Positions 1 to 10,302 of a DNA stretch of 64,000 nt are shown piece after piece; position 1 is the first letter of the stretch; the number at the start of each line of letters is the position of its first letter. Below the pieces are notes generated by a model. That model was not told where the DNA came from and did not search any database. It saw only the letters and a program-made list of their open reading frames with translations. The DNA is from Quercus robur (lineage: Eukaryota; Streptophyta; Magnoliopsida; Fagales; Fagaceae): contig NC_065536.1 in assembly GCF_932294415.1 (NCBI RefSeq), positions 52,526,354-52,590,353 on the forward strand, given 5' to 3'. The translations under genes were made by a program, and so were the position numbers.

Positions 1-495
1 AGTTCGAGAACTCAAAGTCGAAGGTGTCATTGTTGAAAGGCTGGTTATGAAAGTCTCCTTTGATCACAAGCGGAGGACACGGCACCAAGTCAATCCCCAC
101 AGAGTCAGACACGCCGACACGTCTCAAGCCTTCAACCCCCTGGCCGACACGGGCCCCTATAGAAAGCGCTTTGGAATGGTTATGGAGGAGTTGCCGTTGC
201 TTTAAAAGTTCGAAGAATTTCGCAAAGACTTTGAACTTTTCGTTCCCAATCACTGGTTGTCCATTTTTTTTTCTGAGTTTGGGGTTAAGGGTCTTGTTGA
301 GTTGGCGTTGTATGTAGGATTTGTAGGAGGCGTATCCGGGTCGGATTTTGAGGTCCCCGGAGCTATAAGTCGGGTTTTCCGGCGTTGGTGGATTGGTAAC
401 GGAGTTGAGTTGGAGAGAGAAGATAAGGAAGAAGATAATCAGAGTGAGGGGATCAGGGGAAGAGGAAGAAGAAGAAAGTAAATGGATATTTTCAT
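1..495 (-). pseudogene. SAM-methyltransferase-like gene copy, partial and frameshifted
   Basis: Reading the minus strand gives a protein closely matching the intact methyltransferase-like gene at 19112-19867. It covers that protein's residues ~50-170, including the DLKIRPGYASY, LSIGARVGQ, VGIDLVP and GDFHNQPF stretches; the rest of the C-terminus lies beyond the window edge. The only plausible ATG (CAT at 493-495) opens a hydrophobic N-terminus that stops after about 18 codons (stop at 439-441). The homologous frame continues one frame over with another hydrophobic stretch, so the signal-anchor region carries an indel of 1 or 2 bases. From there to the edge the frame is open, so the break is recent or is a sequencing error. 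Both copies share strand, which suggests tandem duplication later spread apart by transposons. Identity as paralogue is clear; loss of function is inferred from the frameshift alone. Confidence 0.7.
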
Positions 496-1354
496 GTTGT
501 TTGCATGAGGCTTCAAAGTTCAACTTCTGTGTGTTTATGGTTTTGGGTTTGGAGCCATGGACGTGAAGAAAAACTAAGATAAGGATTATTAGGGCGTGGA
601 AAGAGAAATTTTTTACATCAATATAATATTAGTGGTAGTAAAACCTAATTAGAGTTCTTTAAGTGGTGTTGTTTAAGTCTTTTAATTCAATTCAAATACA
701 ATGATTTATTAAAATTTAATTATCCTTAAAAACATGAATTATGTGTTTGAATTTGATTACAAAACTTAAAGTACAACAACTAAACAACTGTAACAAAGTT
801 TTCTCATAAGTTTGATAGGTATAGGATTCACTGGGTACACAAATAATGAACAATTAAATTAATTAGCTTAGCTCACCTGTCCAGACATAGCAGATTAATA
901 TGACGTAAGGAGTGAAGCATTGTAACTATGACAGAATAAATTAATAAAATAAAGATAGATGAGATCTACTCAAGTTATACTTTGTGTAACTCTTAATAAT
1001 GTTACACTATTCAATATATATATATATATATATATATATTTTTTAATTGAATGAGAATTTTAACAAATCTATTATTAGATTACATTATCTTCATGCATTA
1101 TTCACGCTTACAAAATTTCAAGATGATTAAACATCAATAGTCACGTTATCAATTGATTATTTAAATTCAAGTTTTTACAGTTTAAAATAACGAATAAAAG
1201 ATGATTTTCTGAATCGAATGGTAAATAACAACTGATTTACATAAATATTAGTATGCATGTTAAGAATATATAGAATATATAGTCTAACAGTGGAATTTTT
1301 AAAATATGAATTTAATAACAACTTATTGCTGGGTGGTGTAATTATATATAAAGC

Positions 1355-1530
1355 ATTGTTATATTCAAAATATTTTCACAACACTTTCAAAAAAATCTAA
1401 AATGTTAAGTTATTATTAATTTTAATTAGAAACAACCATTAAAATTATTTTTTGTCTGCCAATAAGAGAGCCAATAACATCAAATCACTTGAGATTTATT
1501 ATGAAAAGATAGTGGACATAACATTTTTTT
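1355..1530. mobile_element. Degenerate MITE, same family as 52771-52929
   Basis: The left side reads GTTATATTCAAAATATTTTC and the right side, as its inverse, GTTATGTCCACTATCTTTTC. The centre shares with the 52.8 kb copy a TTAATTTTAATTAGAA-like block, ATTAAAATTATTTTTTG and a CCAATAA block. Length and layout match that copy, whose 8-bp TSD is clear; here I could not define one. An old, eroded copy. Confidence 0.45.

Positions 1531-1539
<9 letters not shown>

Positions 1540-1592
<53 letters not shown>
1540..1592. repeat. (TA)n microsatellite
   Basis: About 26 uninterrupted TA units. Similar (TA)n tracts are at 1014-1040, 2461-2488, 8570-8600, 8795-8834, 17604-17641, 45579-45603, 56831-56852, 57453-57482 and 59745-59791. 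Confidence 0.9.
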
Positions 1593-1597
<5 letters not shown>

Positions 1598-2458
1598 CAC
1601 ATGATGGTAACTTGGTATATAATATATATCAATTTTACATTAGTTTATAAAGTTGACTTGTTTTATTTATCGTGTGGGAATTGGGACGATGAATCTGCAC
1701 AAGTTGACTTTTTGTATGCCAATTTGTGAACTTGAGGTTAATATCTACTCTTTGGTTTGAGGTGGTAGAAGAAGAGTACGTCTTGTGATATGATATGTTT
1801 GTGCACATGGCCAATTGTGCATTGGTACAGCTCAGACTACACTCTTGAAGTCGGCCTAGGTTTCAAGTAAGGGCACAGTTTGACCCACTAAATCACAAAC
1901 AGGAAATAAGCTCGTCTTAGATCTAGAAGAAGCTCGATCCCTGTTAACCACCAGTTGGAAATCAAAGCTAGCCACATCATAATATTACTTTCTTTTTACA
2001 ATATAATATATAACTATTATGGGTGGCTAGCCATACCTATACATAGTATATGCAGATACTTGAAAGTTGAGACTGTAAGAATATACATTATTTCTCGTTT
2101 TTAATCGAAATACACAAAACTTAAGTATCAAGAAAAAAACATATATTACTGGCCAGAAAATTATGATTCAACAATAATTTCCCTTTTTACATGAACATCA
2201 ACAATCATTCTTATGTAAAAAGGGGTGGCAATTCGGTGCTTGACGTGAGTCACGTCTTAAAGTATTCAATTAGGATTCAAGACCTTACGGTAAAATTCTT
2301 CATTGTTTTTTGTTTATGCCTATAAAAACTTTACAGATCATCCCTTCACTAAACAAACACAATCCTTAAACCCCACAACCAAATCTTACGGTTAGTGGCA
2401 AAGTCAAGAAATTTTTTCTAGGGGTTGAGTTCAATATATCAAAAAAAATAAAAATCAT

Positions 2459-2492
<34 letters not shown>

Positions 2493-3094
2493 GTTAAATC
2501 CAAAGAATAACCTATTTTATATATGTGTGTTAGTGAGTATGTGTCATCTATATCATATCATATAATATATAATAAAAATTGGATTTAAACGTCGTGGTTG
2601 TGCTAAGTGGTTTCACCAAATTGCAAATTTATTTTTGGATTTTTAGATTTAAAAAATATATATAATTTTTCTTCTCCTATAATCTCTAAGTTGGTCAAAA
2701 TCTTAATTTGATTACAATCCAAATTCCTCATATAATCCATCTAATCCTTATTTAATCTTAATTTGATTACGATCCAAATTCTTCATTTAATCCTTATATT
2801 TTAAGTGTAGTATATTATAAAAAAAAAAAAGCAATAACTTTTTTTTTTTTAATTACTACACTACACGCTCTAATGCATCTTTAATTTTAGGTTTTTTTTT
2901 TTTTAAAGATTTTTAGATTTTTAAAAAATATATAATTTTTTTTGTCCTATAATTTCTAAGTTGATAAAAAATTTTAATTTAATTACAATCCAAATTCTTC
3001 ATCAAATCTATTTAACAAACAAGTTTAAGTGTAAGTAAGACTCTTATTCTATTTGTTCTTATTGACTTATTTGGAGAAAGTAACAATAAGGATT

Positions 3095-3711
3095 TGTGGG
3101 GCCCGACAACAGATGGACCAGATCCACCTGTTCACAGGAAGACTTAAGGCCCAAGCCGAAGAAGATAGTAGTCCAAGCCCAATAACGCAAAGCATCCATG
3201 TGCCAGAGAAGCCGCCGAGGAGGGTATAGCCCTCGGCTGGCCCAGAACTACACTAAGGAAAGGGGCAAAAGTGGCATAGGGATAATCTTGTAAGAAATCT
3301 GAAATATCTAGGAAAGGCTGCCCATACTACCTGTCCTAGACAGAGCTTTGCCTCTCACAGAGTCGTGTTCCTTTAGCCTACTTGCCACTCCCCAACAACT
3401 CAGGTCTAAAACTGATGGGACAAGTATCAGTCTTGAAAGGATCGACCCTACACGTGGACGAAGGAAATTGAACGCATGCGAGTATAAAAGAAAAAATATG
3501 TAACCTAAAGAGGAGGCCTCCAGTCCTACGGAAAAAGGGGAGGTGTTTCAAAGGAAAAGAAATTGGAACCATGCATAAATATCTTAAGAAATCCACAGCC
3601 GGGTAAACACGACTTAGCCTTTCGATCCCACTCTCTACAAATGATATTGTATGGGCCCATTTACGTGCGAACCCAACCCAACTGCGGTTCCACGCAAATC
3701 GTGTGCTTACA
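3095..3711 (+). repeat. 5' LTR of TE1
   Basis: 617 bp, TG...CA ends. It contains a TATA-box-like GAGTATAAAAG near 3480-3490, which would place transcription start in the second half. It differs from the 3' LTR (7607-8223) at three sites: C/T near 3267, C/A near 3428 and G/A near 3475. Confidence 0.93.
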
Positions 3712-3713
3712 AT

Positions 3714-3731
3714 TGGCGCCGTCTGTGGGGA
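3714..3731 (+). promoter_or_regulatory. Primer-binding site of TE1
   Basis: TGGCGCCGTCTGTGGGGA starts two bases after the 5' LTR. Plant tRNA-Asp(GTC) would pair with TGGCGCCGTTGCCGGGGA as I recall it, giving 9 perfect leading matches and mismatches further in. The same site follows the 5' LTR of TE2 (32884 on). Confidence 0.7.
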
Positions 3732-3950
3732 TGGCTTGTGTGTTAGCTCGAGCGGTGGCGAGGTTGAGTTTCTGTCGAACAAGAGACTATGAGGATGCCC
3801 GTATCACCGGCGACGCATTGTTGTTATTCCCAACGTAGGCTCCTGCTAGGGGCTACGTTCCACGGTGTCAACGACATGGGCAAGCTTAGGGGCTTCAAAC
3901 ATCAGGCCGACTTCTTCCACCTTATTCGAGGAGCAAAACCTTCGGAAGAA

Positions 3951-4598
3951 GAATCAGACAAGTTTTGGACAGAACCAAGGCCTTGCATGGTCCTCGGACC
4001 CAAGCCTCTGGGGAAACCAACTACTTAAAAAGAATCAGACAAGTTTTGGACAGAACCAAGGCCTTGCATGGTCCTCGGACCCAAGCCTCTGGGGAAACCA
4101 ACTACTTAAAAAGAATCATACAAGATTTGGACAGAACCAAGGCCTTGCATGGTCCTCGGACCCAAGCCTCTGGGGAAACCAACTACTTAAAAAGAATCAC
4201 ACAAGTTTTGGACAGAACCAAGGCCTTGCATGGTCCTCGGACCCAAGCCTCTGGGGAAACCAACTACTTAAAAAGAATCACACAAGTTTTGGACAGAACC
4301 AAGGCCTTGCATGGTCCTCGGACCCAAGCCTCTGGGGAAACCAACTACTTAAAAAGAATCATACAAGATTTGGACAGAACCAAGGCCTTGCATGATCCTC
4401 GGACCCAAGCCTTTGGGGAAACCAACTACTTAAAAAGAATCATACAAGTTTTGGACAGAACCAAGGCCTTGCATGGTCCTCGGACCCAAGCCTCTGGGGA
4501 AACCAACTACTTAAAAAGAATCACACAAGTTTTGGACAGAACCAAGGCCTTGCATGGTCCTCGGACCCAAGCCTCTGGGGAAACCAACTACTTAAAAA
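3951..4598 (+). repeat. 81-bp tandem array in TE1 (8 units)
   Basis: Units start at 3951, 4032, 4113, 4194, 4275, 4356, 4437 and 4518, each exactly 81 bp and almost identical. Each carries TTTTGGACAGAACCAAGGCC, GGTCCTCGGACCC and GGGGAAACCAACTACTTAAA. Because 81 is a multiple of three, frames stay open right through, producing apparent proteins of up to 227 aa made of a 27-residue repeat. The related array in TE2 has an 80-bp period, which breaks any reading frame, so I regard the array as non-coding. Confidence 0.92.
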
Positions 4599-7500
4599 GA
4601 ATCATAGGGGGAAACCAACTACACAAAAGCGCCATCGGAGCTCCCTAACTCCCAGTCGACTGCTCGGATGGATTATTATTAAATCATCAGCCTTGGACGA
4701 CATTCACGCGCTTATCACAGAATGTCCAACTGATATCCCGGTTAGTTTCTTAAGTTTGATTTATTACAAATTATCGGTATGATGCTTGGTAGTGCTGGCA
4801 GATGAGATCCGATTAGATTATGCTTCAAAGTAGCTTTATCACAAATATTCTCAAAGCAACACATACATAGAGCACATTCGTTCACAAAGTTGTGTTGCCC
4901 ATTAGATCAACGCTTAAAACATGTAAATCAATTTCCATTTTTATTACGATGGAGAAATAGTACAGTGTACAAATGAAAAGCTGGAATCAGCCCATGTCAA
5001 AGCTTACTACATAAGCAAGAAAAGAAAATACAAGAAAGCTGGAGAAAGCCGAGGAGGTATGTCGGAGGAAAGGTTGGCTACAGCTCCGAGACCTTATTCT
5101 TCCCCCGCACCCTTACATGCCCATAACTCAGGCAGCCAAAGAGACCCAACTTGAACCTGACACCGATGAAGAAAAGGTGCAGGGAGTTGAAGGTGATGGG
5201 GCTTTCTCTAAATATACACCTGCCGCAAAGCAGAGGCGCTGATGGAGGAAAACCCTTCTTCTGCCATACCAAAATGTTGGCATGAACAGAGCCTGCTTCG
5301 GATTTTGGCTAAAAGAGGGAGAGACGCCGTTCTCCCCCGGTGGAGATGGAAAACTCTCCTGAACTTGTGCTTCTTGTGCCCATACCTTACTGTTATAAGC
5401 CTCATGAAGACACGGCGCTTCTGCGGCGGAGACATTTCTTTCTTCCCAACCCTCACTTTCAACATGTTATGCCAAGAAGGGAGAAATCCGGATATGGAAG
5501 CTGTGATGTGGGAGAAAATCTGAAGGATTTGTGCGTATATAAAGCAACTTTCTCTCCTTCCCATTTATTGGAAAAGACAAGGTGATGGCAGTCAACTCAT
5601 GTGGCGTCCCGAGAAACGCTACAGACAAAACAGTCCTGGCTCAACTTCCAACATCAACTGCAACCACAAGATTAAAGAGCCTCGTAAAGGCGCACTTCGG
5701 TCATCGTGACATCAAAGAGTACCACGTGGCCAGAAGTTGCAGAAATATCTCTTAATTCATGGGCTAGGTGGATTCGTGGCCCCGGGGCCGCTTTGTGTAA
5801 GGGCCCAGGTACTTTGGCCGACGCCGAGCAGCGGCCATGGCCGAGGACAATCACTGTTGGGCACCTCGGGAAATGCTCAAAGATAGGGGAAACCAAGTAC
5901 TGATGCAGACATTGGTCTTGGATAGAACCCATGGCTTGCATGGTCCTCGGACTCAGGCTAAAAGGGGAAACCAAGTACTAGTGCAGACATTGGTCTCGGA
6001 CAGAACCTAAGGCTTGCATGGTCCTCGGACCCAAGCTAAAAGGGAAAACCCAGTACCGATAAAACCCAAGTCTCGGACTCAAGCCTCTGGGGAAAAATCA
6101 AGTACATAAGATAAAACGCATACGTCCTGAACAAAACCTAGGTTTTGCAAAGTCCTCGGACTCAGGCTGCTTGGGAAGTCAACTGCCCGAATGAAGAAAT
6201 TTCTCGGCTTAAATACTGGAAAAGGTTGAGGCTCGCGTATCATGGAGATGGCAGAACGACCTAATAATTGCCAACCTAAGGAGGCCATTCATCCGGTGGG
6301 TAACGTGTCCTCGGATAACTACTTCTTACACCTTATCGAGCATTTAATGCCCATCACGGCTAATTTTAAGATAAGTCTCACTCCTCACTGGTCGGATTGT
6401 TATGTTGAATAATAATCTTGTTAAAGTTATCATGGCATCTTTTTAGGAACGATTACCTTGGCCTTAGTTATTATTGACTCAAATGCTATACTATTATGCC
6501 GAGCAGCGCTTTCACATTTGTTAAAATATATAAACAAAACATACGAAATAGAGTAACAATCACTTTTATTAATATGAAAAATTGTTACAACATACAAGGA
6601 AGGGCTTAAACAAGCCTATACAAAAAAATGAACTGCTAAAACAGTAACAACATCCGTAACATAAATAAGTAAACCATCAAGTGTCTTCTGAACTCGCCTT
6701 CAAAGTCTCTCTGAAATCTATGCCTCAGAACTGTTCATATCAGGAGAAGATCCTTATACAAAAATAATGGAGGAGAAGGAAGAAGAATTAGAAGACATGG
6801 AAGCACTTCAGCAAGCTCTTGTCACTGAAGAATGCAAGGGAAAAAGAAGATGGAGGACATGAGCGGGAAGGAGGAGAAGAAGAGGGAAGCAATGAAAAGA
6901 AAGTAAAAGGAGCAAAAGAGGGAGAAGGGGAGCCATATTAGGTATGCTCATGAGAGAGCGGATGGAGATGACAAGGGAAGTTTCCGACCCAGTCACACTG
7001 GAAGTAAGGTGTGACGAGTCCCTGCTTCGGATTTTGGCTAAAAGAATGGGGAGACAAATCTTGAGTCTCCGCCATCCTTGCCCTGACCGAGCCATCTCAA
7101 GTTTTGTTAGGGCATAGCGTTTCTGGGAAAGGAAGGATTCATTCATGGCCGACTACTATGGTGGATGTGTTATTGGATTAGGAGTAACCAAATGGAAGAA
7201 GTAAACCACAAGAAGGGCCTGAGGGATTCAGATATGCAAGAATCACCTCCGAATCTCTCTCTTTATATAAGGGAGTAAAGCAGGGGCACGTAACCTGCTC
7301 TGACCCTCGAGGAAATCTGCGAATAAATGCGCATTCATTCCATTCCCCCACGTTATCAGTAACCGTAAGATTTGGGGGGCCTCGTAAAAGGAAGATATTA
7401 AAAGCACACTACGAATAACCGAACGGTATAAACGCATCACGCGCAAATCGAGGGAAACATCTCGTGGACCGGCACATTCCTTGGGGAGGTGAAAAGTCGC

Positions 7501-7606
7501 CGACGTTGATCAAAGGCCGAATTTAATGAGCCGCTATAAATGCTCGGTATTATCAAAACCCTCCTATCCAACTAAGGAGTCGGACAACATGGTTTTGAGG
7601 GGCTAT
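4599..7606 (+). other. TE1 internal region without recognisable genes
   Basis: This collinear stretch matches 33700-36744 of TE2 with scattered substitutions and small indels. A degenerate second array of the CCTCGGAC...GGGGAAACC motif occupies ~5900-6190. Two related blocks, near 5270-5440 and 7010-7140, share a motif read in the sense direction as LLRILAKR followed by a CP..T/R..S segment, suggesting an old internal duplication. No open frame is convincingly conserved between the elements: TE1 has a stop where TE2 reads on (near 7110). Confidence 0.7.
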
Positions 7607-8223
7607 TGTGGGGCCCGACAACAGATGGACCAGATCCACCTGTTCACAGGAAGACTTAAGGCCCAAGCCGAAGAAGATAGTAGTCCAAGCCCAATAACGC
7701 AAAGCATCCATGTGCCAGAGAAGCCGCCGAGGAGGGTATAGCCCTCGGCTGGCCCAGAACTACACTAAGGAAAGGGGTAAAAGTGGCATAGGGATAATCT
7801 TGTAAGAAATCTGAAATATCTAGGAAAGGCTGCCCATACTACCTGTCCTAGACAGAGCTTTGCCTCTCACAGAGTCGTGTTCCTTTAGCCTACTTGCCAC
7901 TCCCCAACAACTCAGGTCTAAAACTGATGGGACAAGTATAAGTCTTGAAAGGATCGACCCTACACGTGGACGAAGGAAATTGAACACATGCGAGTATAAA
8001 AGAAAAAATATGTAACCTAAAGAGGAGGCCTCCAGTCCTACGGAAAAAGGGGAGGTGTTTCAAAGGAAAAGAAATTGGAACCATGCATAAATATCTTAAG
8101 AAATCCACAGCCGGGTAAACACGACTTAGCCTTTCGATCCCACTCTCTACAAATGATATTGTATGGGCCCATTTACGTGCGAACCCAACCCAACTGCGGT
8201 TCCACGCAAATCGTGTGCTTACA
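7607..8223 (+). repeat. 3' LTR of TE1
   Basis: 617 bp, preceded by a polypurine-rich tract (7591-7606) and followed by target duplication GGATT (8224-8228). Nearly identical to 3095-3711. Confidence 0.93.
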
Positions 8224-8563
8224 GGATTGTATCAATTTTTTTTTATAAAGTAACAATTTTACTTTTAACCTAATTTAAACTTTAATTTTTGTTTTTTTGT
8301 GTGTGGATAAAGTATCAAATGATAGCTAATATGTATTAACATAACAAGTTTAAGTTTAAGTAGGACTCTTATTTGGATAAAGTAACAATAAGTATTGTAT
8401 CAATTTTTTTATAAAGTTACAATTTTACTTTTAACCTAATTTAAACGTTAATTTTTGTTTCTTTGTGTGTGGATAAAGTATCAAATGATAGCTAATATGT
8501 ATTAACATTAACGTAAATGTAATTAAAAAAATCTAATTTAGGTTAAAACAAAAAAAATTAGCC

Positions 8564-8605
<42 letters not shown>

Positions 8606-8789
8606 AAAATAATGACAAATTTTGCAAAAAAATAAATGACAAATTCAAATCCATGTAAGTTTGAAGAAAAGCATACAAATTTTGTTTCATGATATTGACA
8701 AAAAAATAATAACAAAAAAAAAAAAGAATAAATCATTTTATGCATTCTGAAAACAAATATATTTATTGCACTCTTTTAATAAGTTATTA

Positions 8790-8838
<49 letters not shown>

Positions 8839-9284
8839 GCATTTCATAATACCTTAGTTTCACACCATATGAATTTATTATATAACTTAAAAATAAAATA
8901 TTTAATTATTTTTATTATCTATTCTATTATCTAATTTTAAGTAAATTAATAATAAAAAAACTATTTACATATGAATTTTGATTAAGCCATGTATCTCATG
9001 GGCATAATGCTAGTATATATATAAAAAACTGAAGCCTTTGACTTTTAGTTGACCTCTCTACAATTTTCTATATCAACATTTTTTATTTATATTTTTTAAG
9101 TTGATTTAATTCAATTTAAAATTTTGACACATCAACTTCACAAGACTCATAAATTTACATCTTATTATAATTTATTTTAATTAATTAATTAATTAGTTTT
9201 AACTTTTTTTTGGGACTCTTCCATATTAGTTTTACGTAAGCCCAAAGGAAACTAAACAAACTGACTATACTACACAACTACTAT
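8224..9284. other. Intergenic, local tandem duplication and TA repeats
   Basis: 8229-8341 and 8393-8510 share long runs (TTGTATCAATTTTTTT, ATAAAGTAACAATTTTACTTTTAACC, GATAAAGTATCAAATGATAGC). Together with 3020-3094 they form two ~165-bp tandem units, the first split by TE1. Two long TA runs follow (8570-8600, 8795-8834). No gene seen. Confidence 0.7.
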
Positions 9285-9287
9285 TAA

Positions 9288-9691
9288 GAGCATTAGTATT
9301 AGAGCTTGTAAACGGTATATGTTAAAGGATTTTAGCATCAAAACCATAAAAGTGTGCAAAAGTGTGTATTATCCAGTATTGTAATTGTAAAAAAATTTAC
9401 AATTGTGCTATAGTAGCATCTTATTTATATGATGCTACTGTAGCATAATGGTATTCTTAAAAATCATTTTTTAATTGTCTCTCTTACTTTTTATTAATAA
9501 TTCCAAAAAAATTTCTCTCTCCTATTTTTTGGGTTATATATTTTATTGTGTAGATATATTATTTTAATGTATTGTATAGGAAAATAAAAGTTAGAATGTT
9601 GGGTATGTTATAAAAGGGTATGGTATAATTGATAAAATAGGTTTTGAGATGGTAAAATAGAATTTTTTGAAGAAATTGAATGCGAATGCTC
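9288..9691. mobile_element. Tourist-like MITE
   Basis: About 404 bp bounded by inverted ends GAGCATTAGTATT (left) and GAGCATTCGCATT (right, reverse complement), flanked by TAA on both sides. It encodes nothing; the centre has an inverted AATTGTAAA/TTTACAATT pair. Short TIRs, a 3-bp TAA target site and AT-rich non-coding content fit PIF/Harbinger-related MITEs; the family name is inference. Confidence 0.6.
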
Positions 9692-9785
9692 TAAGTAGTA
9701 CTAATATATAAACACTCTTAAAACTTAAAGCTAGACTTAAGGGAGTAAGGAAACGCTAAGACAGAGAAAAAAATAGTGAAATACT

Positions 9786-10266
9786 TGTGGTGGGCCTTTT
9801 GTGTTTTGGGCTTGATTTTTCCTGCTGTACCGCAGCCCGTGATTCTAAGATAGGAGAGTTGGGACTAGCCTAACCGAAACACATCTTAGGCCAACTTGTG
9901 CACAAGTTGGGTCATCCCCATGTAGACACGTCTTAGCAGGAGCCTTGAATGTACAATGTGCTTACGGTAGGAAAGAGTTAGCCATTTGTCAACCCAAAAC
10001 AAGATTTGTCTGCCAAAGAAAAATGGCTTAGCTATTCAGCAGCCACAAGTCCAAAAAAGAAGTCTATCTCCAATGTGAGTAACCTCGAAGGAGGCTCCTA
10101 CTGTAGATATTACACACTTTGAAAAAAGGACCTAGATGGCTTGAATTTGAATTCTTAGCTTATCAGAGAATGGGTCTATTGAGAGGGAGAGAAATGGGTA
10201 TCCTACTAATGCATGCCTCTATTCCTATCACTCATGTTTTCTTTGGGATTTTTATATCTTTCCTTT

Positions 10267-10302
<36 letters not shown>

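Larger units (their letters stand above)
496..3089. other. AT-rich intergenic region
   Basis: No coding potential seen. It holds TA microsatellites (about 1014-1040, 1540-1592, 2461-2488), a probable MITE (1355-1530), and a poly-A/poly-T rich stretch near 2820-2905. The line around 2640-2780 is partly repeated around 2920-3005 (shared ATTTTTAGATTT and TTAATTTGATTAC-type words), pointing to a local degenerate duplication. Confidence 0.6.
3095..8223 (+). mobile_element. Non-autonomous LTR retrotransposon, TE1 (complete)
   Basis: A full-length element of 5129 bp flanked by the 5-bp target duplication GGATT (3090-3094 and 8224-8228). Two 617-bp direct LTRs begin TGTGGGGCCC and end CTTACA. The internal 3.9 kb starts with a primer-binding site (TGGCGCCGT...) and ends in the purine-rich GGTTTTGAGGGGCTAT just before the 3' LTR. 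No gag, protease, reverse transcriptase or integrase is readable; instead there are tandem arrays (3951-4598 and ~5900-6190). It must therefore have moved with proteins from another element. The LTRs differ at only three positions I could find, so insertion was recent. The tRNA-Asp-like PBS and lack of genes fit a LARD-type derivative of a Ty3/gypsy (Tat/Athila side) family; that family assignment is inference. Confidence 0.93.

Noticed and set aside
3965..4648. 227-codon plus-strand frame through the TE1 array
   Set aside because: It only reads an 81-bp tandem repeat; the homologous TE2 array has an 80-bp period that destroys the frame, and two other frames are also open.
6808..7146. 112-codon minus-strand frames at 6808-7146 (TE1) and 35946-36284 (TE2), equal in length and similar
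   Set aside because: They are antisense to the element, composed mainly of leucine/serine from a GA-rich sense strand, and their similarity is no higher than expected from the overall similarity of the two elements.
8533..8934. Open frames with poly-Tyr/Ile segments
   Set aside because: Created by (TA)n microsatellites.
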